The notes below the pieces were generated by a model that was not told the DNA's origin, did no database searches, and worked only from the letters and a program-made list of their open reading frames with translations. Shown in pieces: positions 7,567-15,065 of a DNA stretch of 24,353 bases (its first letter is position 1; each line of letters opens with the position of its first letter). The stretch spans positions 1-24,353 of the forward strand of contig CAAEBN010000068.1 of NCBI GenBank assembly GCA_900754075.1, read 5' to 3'. The translations under genes and the position numbers were made by a program. The stretch is from an uncultured Collinsella sp. GTDB taxonomy: Bacteria > Actinomycetota > Coriobacteriia > Coriobacteriales > Coriobacteriaceae.

Positions 7567-9322
7567 ACGTGTCCTCCACGACCTTACCACCGTCCTGCAC
7601 GTAAAAGCACTTCATGCCGTACTGTTTGCCGTCATCGGTCACATAGTAGTCAAACGCATCTTGCGTATAGCCGTCGGAGTTGGTGGCACGCACGCGCACA
7701 AAGTACTGACCGGTATCGGGGGCATCGCACGTTACCTCCGGCAGCAGCACGTCCTCGGCCTTAAAAAGCACGTCGCTTACGGCATAGTCGCGCGCAAGCT
7801 CGACGGTATAGCGAATATCGCGTGCCTCAAAGTCGTATGCGGCATCCCAGTTCATGCGCAGCTTACCGTTATCGATCTGCGGCACACCAATGTAGAACGG
7901 CATGGGCTTTTTATAGCTCTCGCGGTAGCTCTTGTAGTTCTCCTCGATCTCGGAAGGAATCGCCGCGGCGATTTGCTCGTATTGATCCTTGGTGACAGGC
8001 AGATTGTCGATATCGGGCGAAGCAAAGACCAGGGATTCGGTCACCTCGCGATAATGTTTGATCATCTTGGCCAGACGTTCCTCGGTCAAATACGAGCGCA
8101 AGTCCTTGACGGCACGGTCGAGTTCGCTGCGGAACGACTTGCTGCGCAACGCGCGGTTGAACAGCACGTTGCCCCAGTAGTTGCTCACGCCGCGCTCCCA
8201 GCTCGCATAATCCGAGAATCCCGTCAGGCTCAACTCGAGCTTGCGCAGCATGCCGTCGTTATCCCAATCCAGGATGTACCAGACCTTGGAGTTAAGCGGG
8301 CTGTACAGGTAGCAGTTACGGTTCTGCGTGTCGCAATTGCCCGTCAAGATCTGAAACGCCATCCAATAGACCAGGTTCTCGGTATCGAAGTAGGTGTCGA
8401 GCACATCGTCGATCTTTTGCGTATCGTCGTTGAGCGCATCGAGCATCTCGATCAACTTGGTATGGTCCGAATCGCCCTTAATCTCGAGCATGCCCTCAAA
8501 CGCCGTCTGGTTATAGTCGGGGTCATCGGTGAGCTTAATGGTGTCCTCAAAGCGATGGAAATCGAAGCTATTCACCTTATACAGATGCCCGCTCTTATCC
8601 AGGCCGTGGGCCTTGAGCGCCGTTTTGTTGAGCTGCTCGACCTGCGTAAACAGACCGTAGTCCTCAAAGGTGTCGTTGGATTTTTCGGTCTGGTCGCACA
8701 CCCATAAGTGCACAAACTGCGTGCGCAGGCCCATCATCTGGGGAATGCCACGGATCAGATCGTAGGCCATCTTGTTACGAAAGCGCATGCCCTCGCCCAT
8801 GTGCTTGTTAAGCGCAATCGCACGCTGCTGGCGCCACGTGCCCTTGCCCTTTTTGAGCTCCACCTTGCAGTTCTTTTGCGTATAGGTACTCGACGTCTGA
8901 CCGCGCACCTGCACCGTGGCGTTGGGTGCCTCCTCGCCATAGCCCACCTCGCCAGCAACGGGGCCCTTATCATCGCCTGGCTGCAGCAGGCCCATAACCT
9001 GATAGCGTGTCACGCCCATGTCGGCATAGTCGTAGACCGAGTAGGTATTGATCTCGGTCCAGCTATGATCGGTGTTCTCGGAGCTATTGCCGCGCGAGAC
9101 CGTCAGGTACATGCATACGATGCCCGAGTCGTCGTAAACCTCGTACAGCTCATCCTTGTCGCGAAGATGCTTGGTCTCGCTAGACGCATCGGCCTTTTTA
9201 ATCTTGTCCTGCTTCTTGGTCTTTTTTGTCGAGGATTCGTCCTGCGAAGAGCAGCCCGAAAGCAGCAATGTGCCGGCAGCCGCCTCGATCAAGCGGCGAC
9301 GCGATATCATCCTATCGGTCAT
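7553..9322 (-). CDS. CotH-kinase-domain lipoprotein with twin-arginine signal
   Basis: The chain begins MISRRRLIEAAAGTLLLSGC (from residue 5), with a twin-arginine-like motif and a lipobox (LLSGC, Cys24), so it is probably exported folded and anchored outside the membrane. The CotH kinase domain (about residues 130-420) shows LNKHMGEGMRFRNKMAYDLI, YGLFTQVEQ and WYILDWDNDGML; the last supplies the DWD metal-binding motif of this atypical kinase family. Residues from about 490 look like a fibronectin-III-type domain (YFVRVRATNSDGYTQDAF). CotH proteins of Bacillus phosphorylate spore-coat proteins; the substrate here is unknown. The ATG at 9322 overlaps the end of pelG and has GGGGAGG 5 nt upstream. 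It is followed by the VTC gene with an overlap. Cell-surface phosphorylation linked to the exopolysaccharide is my inference. Confidence 0.88.
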   Translation of the reverse strand: MTDRMISRRRLIEAAAGTLLLSGCSSQDESSTKKTKKQDKIKKADASSETKHLRDKDELYEVYDDSGIVCMYLTVSRGNSSENTDHSWTEINTYSVYDYADMGVTRYQVMGLLQPGDDKGPVAGEVGYGEEAPNATVQVRGQTSSTYTQKNCKVELKKGKGTWRQQRAIALNKHMGEGMRFRNKMAYDLIRGIPQMMGLRTQFVHLWVCDQTEKSNDTFEDYGLFTQVEQLNKTALKAHGLDKSGHLYKVNSFDFHRFEDTIKLTDDPDYNQTAFEGMLEIKGDSDHTKLIEMLDALNDDTQKIDDVLDTYFDTENLVYWMAFQILTGNCDTQNRNCYLYSPLNSKVWYILDWDNDGMLRKLELSLTGFSDYASWERGVSNYWGNVLFNRALRSKSFRSELDRAVKDLRSYLTEERLAKMIKHYREVTESLVFASPDIDNLPVTKDQYEQIAAAIPSEIEENYKSYRESYKKPMPFYIGVPQIDNGKLRMNWDAAYDFEARDIRYTVELARDYAVSDVLFKAEDVLLPEVTCDAPDTGQYFVRVRATNSDGYTQDAFDYYVTDDGKQYGMKCFYVQDGGKVVEDTYEEG

Positions 9323-10856
9323 CAGGACCTCCCCAACGATTGCGAAACACGCGAACAACCGTGCGCTCAAACGCACCATGCGGCTCGCCCTCTAGACGCA
9401 GCTCCTCGTAACGCTGTTCGGCACGGTCGAGCAAGCAGCCAAGCTCCGTAAAGCGACCCGTCTTGTCGGTCGCCACAATGGGCTGCTGACTCAGGATACG
9501 ATACGGCAAGTTGGCGGTATAGGTATCGAGCCGCATGAGCGCCACAACAAAAAACACCGCCGCGCCGAGCAAAAAGCCAAAGCCATAAAACTGCTGCGGA
9601 AAGAACAGCGAGACGATGGTCGCCAGCCCCGCCACGCCCGCGAACAGCCCGGAGGCAAGCACGGCGCCCTTGTAGTCGGTAAAGTACAGCAAGATGAGCA
9701 TCACTGTATTGCCCACGGCATACAGGCCAAAGCCCACGCACAGCGTGCGGAAATACCCGTGCATCAGGTTGTTGAAGCCCAGTGGCAGGGCCGAGAGCAC
9801 CGTGGTCTCGAGCGAGATGACCGCTGCCGTCACAAACAGCTGCTTGAGCGCGCAAAACCGCAGCTCCCGGTTGAGCGTGGCGAGCATTTCCTCCTCGGCC
9901 ACCACGATGTCGCCCACCACGCCGCCGTCGTTAAACAGGCTGTAGTAGTCGCGGTAGCGCGGATAGAAGTTAACCTCGACCGACACCACAAAGTTGACGG
10001 TCGTGACCAGAATGGTCAAAAACGCAATGAGCGCCGGCACATCGTGGTAGGGTGCGCCATAAAACAAGCCCTTGACCTGCACACCAATGGGGCCGGCCCA
10101 AATAATTACCAGATGTGCAAAGAGTCCCAGGTTGGTAAACAGGCCCGTGAGCGCGAGCGGCATAAACTGGTCGAGCCAGCGCAAAAAGAGCCAGGGGCTG
10201 CGGTCGCTCTGCGGAAAATACCGGTACAGCAGCACCACGTCCCAGGCGAGCATGACGCCATAGCCCAGGGCGATTGACGCCAACAGGCCCTCGACCGGCG
10301 GCAACCCCAGCACCAGCGCGGCCAAGGCACACAGGCACGCCATGCCAATGGCCGCGGCAAAACTGCACAGAATACCGCGGTAATCCTTAATGGCCGTGAG
10401 GTAGCTCATGCCGTTCCAGTTGACGATCATAATGTTGAACAGCCACAGGCACAGCAGCCCCTGCAGCAGCGTGGCGCCTGAGAACAGCAAAAAGACGCCG
10501 TAGAGCACCGTGCCCGCAACGAGCATGATGGCGCTGGAGCCCCAAAACGAGGGCAAGACCTCTTCTTCGCGCTCGGCAAACAGCATGTCAGCCAAAAAGC
10601 GCGTGACCGGCATGGAGAAAAAGCTCGTGAGCGTGAGCGACGCCAGCAGCGTATAGGTCACCATGCACACCAGCAGGTCCTGGTTGGCACGGCCCACACC
10701 CCACAGGCCGCACAGCACCAAGATACCCACCTGGAGCAGCACGCCCAGCAGCATGGGGCCCGTACACACAATGCCGGCATAACCATAGGCGCGCATCGTA
10801 GCAAACAGGCCCTTGCGCTTAAACAAGCGCTTGAGCTCAAAACCGATTCCGGCCAC
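9312..10856 (-). CDS. pelG: PelG-like polysaccharide transporter
   Basis: The 514-residue protein has about 12 predicted membrane segments and starts AGIGFELKRLFKRKG, the characteristic N-terminus of PelG. PelG belongs to the MOP flippase superfamily and is thought to move the growing Pel chain across the membrane together with PelF, PelD and PelE. A large loop around residues 300-345 (VNFYPRYRDYYSLFNDGGVVGDI) and a soluble C-terminal tail (about 60 residues) are also seen. The start is GTG at 10856, 3 nt after the pelF stop, with GGGGGAG inside the pelF end as ribosome-binding site. It overlaps the CotH gene by 11 nt at its 3' end. Assignment is strong because pelF is immediately upstream. 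Confidence 0.92.
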   Translation of the reverse strand: MAGIGFELKRLFKRKGLFATMRAYGYAGIVCTGPMLLGVLLQVGILVLCGLWGVGRANQDLLVCMVTYTLLASLTLTSFFSMPVTRFLADMLFAEREEEVLPSFWGSSAIMLVAGTVLYGVFLLFSGATLLQGLLCLWLFNIMIVNWNGMSYLTAIKDYRGILCSFAAAIGMACLCALAALVLGLPPVEGLLASIALGYGVMLAWDVVLLYRYFPQSDRSPWLFLRWLDQFMPLALTGLFTNLGLFAHLVIIWAGPIGVQVKGLFYGAPYHDVPALIAFLTILVTTVNFVVSVEVNFYPRYRDYYSLFNDGGVVGDIVVAEEEMLATLNRELRFCALKQLFVTAAVISLETTVLSALPLGFNNLMHGYFRTLCVGFGLYAVGNTVMLILLYFTDYKGAVLASGLFAGVAGLATIVSLFFPQQFYGFGFLLGAAVFFVVALMRLDTYTANLPYRILSQQPIVATDKTGRFTELGCLLDRAEQRYEELRLEGEPHGAFERTVVRVFRNRWGGPDDR

Positions 10857-10859
10857 CGG

Positions 10860-12287
10860 CTACTCCCCCTCTCTGGGCAGGTCAAACGCACGCGCCGTCT
10901 CGTCGTACAGCGCGCGATAGTTGGCGAGCATCTGCTCGTGTAGGTAGTAGGTCGCCACGCGACGCTGGCCGCGCTCCCCCATTTCCAGGCGGCGGGCACG
11001 GCTCGCGCACATGCGCTCCATAGCATCGGCCAGACCCTTGCGATACATGGGCGGGCTCACGAATCCAGCCACGCCAAAGTCGTCGCCGGGGGCGCCCTCG
11101 AGCAGCTCGCGGCAGCAGCCGACCTCGGTCGTCACGCAGGGGCGACGTGCGCCCAGCGATTCCAACACGCTCAACGGCTGGCCCTCCGAGATGCTCGTCA
11201 AAATGGTAAAGTCGAGCTTTTCCATGTACTCGACCACGTTGACGCGACCGGTAAAGATCAAGTCACGCACGCCCAATGTCTCCACCAGCGCATGGCACTC
11301 GGCGCCATATTCCTCGTCATCCACGCCGCCCATAATGTGCAGGCGCACCTTGGGCAGGCGCTCGTGCAGCTCAAAGAAGGCGTAGATCATGGTCTTGACG
11401 TCCTTGATGGGCGCCAGGCGCACCACCGCGCCAATGTCCACCCAGCCGTCATCGGGCTTTAAGGGAATGTCCTTAAAGCGGTCGAACTGGATGCCGTTGG
11501 GGATGACCAGGCATTTGTCCGCATCGCAGCCCATATCGATCTGCGTCTTGCGGGCGTTGTGAAACAGGCTTGTCACGCGGAAAGCGCGACGGTAGATCTC
11601 CTCCGAGAGCAGGTAGAAAAAGCGGATCCAGCGGTCCTTAAACGAGGGCACCACCCAGTCGGCGCGAATGATCTCCTCCTCGCGCTCGCGCGTGTAGATG
11701 CCGTGCTCGGTCAGCAATGCCGGCGCGTTATGAACGCTCGAGCCAAGACTCGCAAGCAGGCCGCCGTAGCCGGTCGAGATGGCGTGGTACACGTCGGCCA
11801 CCGGAACCTCGCTGCCCAGCAGATAGAGCACGGGCAGCAACATCGAACGCATGGTGTGGAAGGCGTCGGCGAAAGGCGTATACGGGTACTCGGCCAGGCA
11901 CACGTCGCGGAAGATGTCCATAAACGTGCGGCTCTGCAAAAATGAGAGCGGATGCACGTGGCGGCGCTGGAAAATGTCGAACAGCACGTCCCAGTCCGGA
12001 TTGGAGAGCGAAACCAGACGGCGCAACGCCTCGCGCTCGCGGTCGTCGAAGTCGACTTCCTCCTGCTCGCCCGAAAGACGCAGAGCATCGTCCAGGAACA
12101 CCTCGTGCACCTCGACGACGTTGCCGGGCAGCTCGTAGACAAACTTGCCGCGGTCTTCGGCGTGAGCGCCAATCACCCACAGCACAAACTCATGCTCGGG
12201 CATGGCCTGTATATAGCCGTGCATCCAGGTGGACACGCCGCCGTGCACATAGGGGTAGCAACCCTCGAGCACCAAGCAGATTCTCAT
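10860..12287 (-). CDS. pelF: PelF family 4 glycosyltransferase
   Basis: This 475-residue cytoplasmic GT-B enzyme polymerises the Pel chain from a UDP-sugar. The N-terminal Rossmann half begins MRICLVLEGCYPYVHGGVST, with the GGVSTW loop at residues 16-21. The C-terminal half contains VIPNGIQFDRF, VVRLAPIKDVKTM (nucleotide-binding Arg and Lys) and the E-x7-E motif SISEGQPLSVLESLG with E368 and E376. These are family-defining. The ATG at 12287 overlaps the deacetylase stop (ATGA) and follows AAGGAGGG at 9 nt; a longer frame reaching 12425 has no family similarity. In Pseudomonas, Pel is a GalNAc-rich, partly deacetylated polymer; the sugar used here is not determined by sequence. Confidence 0.94.
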   Translation of the reverse strand: MRICLVLEGCYPYVHGGVSTWMHGYIQAMPEHEFVLWVIGAHAEDRGKFVYELPGNVVEVHEVFLDDALRLSGEQEEVDFDDREREALRRLVSLSNPDWDVLFDIFQRRHVHPLSFLQSRTFMDIFRDVCLAEYPYTPFADAFHTMRSMLLPVLYLLGSEVPVADVYHAISTGYGGLLASLGSSVHNAPALLTEHGIYTREREEEIIRADWVVPSFKDRWIRFFYLLSEEIYRRAFRVTSLFHNARKTQIDMGCDADKCLVIPNGIQFDRFKDIPLKPDDGWVDIGAVVRLAPIKDVKTMIYAFFELHERLPKVRLHIMGGVDDEEYGAECHALVETLGVRDLIFTGRVNVVEYMEKLDFTILTSISEGQPLSVLESLGARRPCVTTEVGCCRELLEGAPGDDFGVAGFVSPPMYRKGLADAMERMCASRARRLEMGERGQRRVATYYLHEQMLANYRALYDETARAFDLPREGE

Positions 12288-14164
12288 TTGTCGCCACCCT
12301 CCTTGCGCGCAATGGTCACCGTCTTGTCCGTGGCTTTGACCAGGTACAGATCGCCCGTCAGATGCGTAATCTCGCCACCTGTGACCGCACCCGGCTCGCC
12401 GTTGTTGGCGCGGAACATAAGCCAAGCCTCATCGTGAAAGTTGCCCAGGTTGAGCGTCCAGGCATCGTCGCTCGTATCCACGCTCACCGTCACGGACGAA
12501 AAACGCTGGATGGCACCCGAGCATTCCGAACCCGTCTGGTGGCGCAGGTCGGGAGCGGACGTAGCAAGCCAGTCCAGATAGTTGACCAGGCCGCCCTTAT
12601 AGACTTCCCAGCCCTCCTTGGCGCCGCGATCGGGATCCAGCAGGTCATCGGGATGCATAAAGTGAGTACTCACGTAGTGCATGTTGAGCTCGGACACGGC
12701 GGCCAAACGCATATAGGTGTCATCGACCATACCGCCCGAGACAATACGCGGCTGCTCCACGATGCCATCGCTCGCCACGCCAAATTCCTGCACGTAGGGC
12801 AGGTCGGTTCCGTCCTCAAAGTACGTACTGGCAATGGTCTTAATGCGCGGCACGTCCTCGCCAATAATCTTGCGAGCGCGGGCCGAAAGGATATTCGACG
12901 GTGGCACGTAGACCGAGCCGTGTGCATTGGGCAGAACGTCGTCCTGGAAGGCGATAAGCTCGTTGAGCGATGCAACGAGCGTCTCCTTATTCTTCCACGT
13001 CTTATAGTCGTACAGCGTACCATAGTCGGTATCCCAGAGTGCCAGCGGCTGATGGTTGTAGCCATGAAAGCCCAACTCGCCGCCCATCTGCAGCAGCATA
13101 CCGCCAAAGTAGCGGAACTGCGTGGTATCGGCCTGTCGCGCAGGCTCAGTCTGATTAACCGCATCCTCGTAGTTTTCGATCATCACGCCGGTATAGCGAA
13201 TGTCGTATTGCTGCGCGAGTTTTTGCAGGTCGGGCCACCACACCTTGGCATAAAAATCGGCGATAGAAAGCCCGTAGTCGCGCTTGATGTAGGTACCGTC
13301 GCCCGAGGGCACGGGACTGGGAAAGTCGTCCAGATAAAACACGGCGCCGTTGATGACCGGATAGGCCGTGGCATCGCCCAACAGGCTCACGGCCGCGGCA
13401 TAGAAACCGCGCATGACCTTGTCGTAGATACCGATATTGCACACCACGGTACGGCCGCTGCCGCAATCGCTCGACCAAATAAGCGGAGTACCCGTGTCGC
13501 CGGTTTTAGCCCAGACGTGGGCCGTCTCACGCAGCGAAACCGAGAGCGACGAATCGAAGGGATCCGAGAGCTCATAACGCTGGCCGCCGCCGATCATAAA
13601 GTCATCGCTCGGCACGATACTCTCTGCCGTCGAATATTCATAGCCGGCAGAATCGATGCCCAGCTTGGGACCGATTGCCTGCAGATAGCTCGAATTGTCC
13701 GGCGTCATGGCGAGCATCAGCGAACCGCCGGCGCTCACCCAACTCATGATGTCGCTCAAGTGCGTACCGAGCCCATCAATCGAAGGCATCAGTAAAATCA
13801 CGCGGTCGAAGGAAGTCAGCGAGGGAATGGCATCCGCGCCATCCAGGGCAAGGTCCACGTCGCGGTGCGCGATCTTCATGTCGAGCAGGATCTGGTCGAA
13901 CTGCTCTTTGACGTCCTCGACGCCATCTTGGCCCGAGTCGGTAATAACCAAGCACGTGGGCTTTCGGCCAAACATCGCCGAGCTTGCCGGCACGGCGTCG
14001 TTGGCAGCGAGCATGCCCAGCTTATGCTGCCCGGCGCTGTACTGCACGCCGGCACGCTCAATCAACAGCACGGCGGCCATGGCGATAAAGACCGCCCACA
14101 CCACGAGCAGCCCTATCCAGCGAAAATGGCCCGCACGCTCGCGGATATGTTGCACCACGCTCAT
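12284..14164 (-). CDS. pelA: PelA-like deacetylase (DUF2194), membrane-anchored
   Basis: The 626-residue protein has one membrane segment near residues 17-36 (IGLLVVWAVFIAMAAVLLI), with the rest predicted extracellular. A reductase/glutamine-amidotransferase-like region (about 70-260) precedes a CE4-like polysaccharide deacetylase barrel. Likely active-site elements are FYLDDFPSP (D279, D280), GFHGYNHQPL (H367, H371) and VYVPPSN (about 419-424). This is the DUF2194 family, matching the deacetylase part of PelA; the glycoside-hydrolase domain of Pseudomonas PelA is absent, as in the Gram-positive Pel cluster described from Bacillus cereus (PelA-DA). It would remove N-acetyl groups to give a cationic polymer. 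ATGA overlaps join it to both neighbours. Extracellular location is inferred from the anchor. Confidence 0.9.
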   Translation of the reverse strand: MSVVQHIRERAGHFRWIGLLVVWAVFIAMAAVLLIERAGVQYSAGQHKLGMLAANDAVPASSAMFGRKPTCLVITDSGQDGVEDVKEQFDQILLDMKIAHRDVDLALDGADAIPSLTSFDRVILLMPSIDGLGTHLSDIMSWVSAGGSLMLAMTPDNSSYLQAIGPKLGIDSAGYEYSTAESIVPSDDFMIGGGQRYELSDPFDSSLSVSLRETAHVWAKTGDTGTPLIWSSDCGSGRTVVCNIGIYDKVMRGFYAAAVSLLGDATAYPVINGAVFYLDDFPSPVPSGDGTYIKRDYGLSIADFYAKVWWPDLQKLAQQYDIRYTGVMIENYEDAVNQTEPARQADTTQFRYFGGMLLQMGGELGFHGYNHQPLALWDTDYGTLYDYKTWKNKETLVASLNELIAFQDDVLPNAHGSVYVPPSNILSARARKIIGEDVPRIKTIASTYFEDGTDLPYVQEFGVASDGIVEQPRIVSGGMVDDTYMRLAAVSELNMHYVSTHFMHPDDLLDPDRGAKEGWEVYKGGLVNYLDWLATSAPDLRHQTGSECSGAIQRFSSVTVSVDTSDDAWTLNLGNFHDEAWLMFRANNGEPGAVTGGEITHLTGDLYLVKATDKTVTIARKEGGDK

Positions 14165-14949
14165 CGGGCCTCCTCTCCTTCACGCCAAAATGCCAGCCTC
14201 TCACGATTTTCGGCATTCAAATACACGTGCTGCTTGTCGATCACATCGATTACACGCCGTACCGCCTGCCCATCGCGACGAATCACAGCCAAGCGCAGGC
14301 AGAGCATCCACACGTCCTGCTCGTCTGACGCATCGATCACCAACTGGCTAGCGACGTCCTCTGCCTTATCAATCTCGCCGGCATCGGCCAGCGCCGTGGC
14401 ATAGCGAATGCGCAGCGCAGGCCCGTCCTCGCGTTCGCAACGACGCGCGAGCAAGCGTGCATACTGCTGACGCTGAATCTGTGCCACGCGGCCCTCTGCC
14501 AAACCCGAGTCCAGATAGGCGCCCAAAAAGTCGCAATACGCATCCAAGTTATGCGAGCTGGGATCGGTCTTAAACGCGCGCTCCAACTGCTGCAGCTTAA
14601 GGTCGGACTCCTTGGAAATCTGCGCCACCGCCGTCGCGGCATAGTGCGCGACCTCAACATCGTCGTTGAGTTTTGCAGCCTGCAACTGTGCCAGGTACGC
14701 ATCCGGATCCTCGGTAAGCATGGAGAGCATCAGACGGCGGCGGTCGCCCGGGTCGTTGACGATCAGTGCTTCCTCGAGCGGCACCACGCCATCATCGCCC
14801 TCGCGCCCCTGCACCAGCATGCTGCGATGCATGTCATCGTTAATGCGCAGCGTCTCCAGCGTGGCGTCCTTAAGGTCGTTACCGAACACCGCGCTACGCA
14901 CCGAGAGCAGCGCCACGAGCAACGGACCCCACAGCGGTACGAGCACCAT
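14161..14949 (-). CDS. pelE: PelE-like TPR protein, main part
   Basis: From the ATG at 14949 this encodes 262 residues: one membrane helix (VPLWGPLLVALLS) followed by a mostly helical domain with repeat-like pairs (YAATAVAQISKESDLKLQQL, RIRYATALADAGEIDKAEDV) typical of TPR folds. PelE is the small two-TM, TPR-containing partner of PelD/PelF/PelG. The first of the two membrane helices is encoded in a different frame just upstream, ending in TGA that overlaps this ATG as TGATG. So either the gene has suffered a one-base deletion, or it is translated as two coupled polypeptides. A longer same-frame ORF reaching 15081 was rejected because its first 43 residues are not membrane-like and overlap pelD. 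The 3' end overlaps pelA by ATGA. Confidence 0.8.
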   Translation of the reverse strand: MVLVPLWGPLLVALLSVRSAVFGNDLKDATLETLRINDDMHRSMLVQGREGDDGVVPLEEALIVNDPGDRRRLMLSMLTEDPDAYLAQLQAAKLNDDVEVAHYAATAVAQISKESDLKLQQLERAFKTDPSSHNLDAYCDFLGAYLDSGLAEGRVAQIQRQQYARLLARRCEREDGPALRIRYATALADAGEIDKAEDVASQLVIDASDEQDVWMLCLRLAVIRRDGQAVRRVIDVIDKQHVYLNAENRERLAFWREGEEAR

Positions 14950-15065
14950 CACGCAAGCATGTGTCCACGAACCGGCAGCAGACCCAGTTTCATAAGCGTC
15001 CACAGCACCAGACACACCAGCGCATGAATTAATAGCAGTACGGCAGCAACGACAAGCGAGATCAA
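14949..15065 (-). CDS. PelE N-terminal segment in the -1 frame
   Basis: From a TTG at 15065, overlapping the pelD stop as TTGA and preceded by GGGGGAGG, this frame encodes 38 residues: a hydrophobic helix (LVVAAVLLLIHALVCLVLW) then TLMKLGLLPVRGHMLA and TGA. Joining it to the next frame by a -1 shift at GCG-TGA gives GHMLA-VMVLVPLWGP and restores a two-helix hairpin, as expected for PelE. It is most likely the 5' end of pelE displaced by one missing base, or a separately translated membrane peptide coupled through TGATG. No slippery heptamer for programmed -1 frameshifting is visible at the site. Confidence 0.65.
   Translation of the reverse strand: MISLVVAAVLLLIHALVCLVLWTLMKLGLLPVRGHMLA

Noticed and set aside
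6112..7764. Long plus-strand open frame opposite the DUF4956 and VTC genes
   Set aside because: Spans two well-supported minus-strand genes; His/Arg-rich composition is typical of antisense frames in high-GC DNA.
11942..13795. 617-codon plus-strand open frame opposite pelF and pelA
   Set aside because: Antisense of two motif-supported genes; no recognisable domain and no ribosome-binding site.
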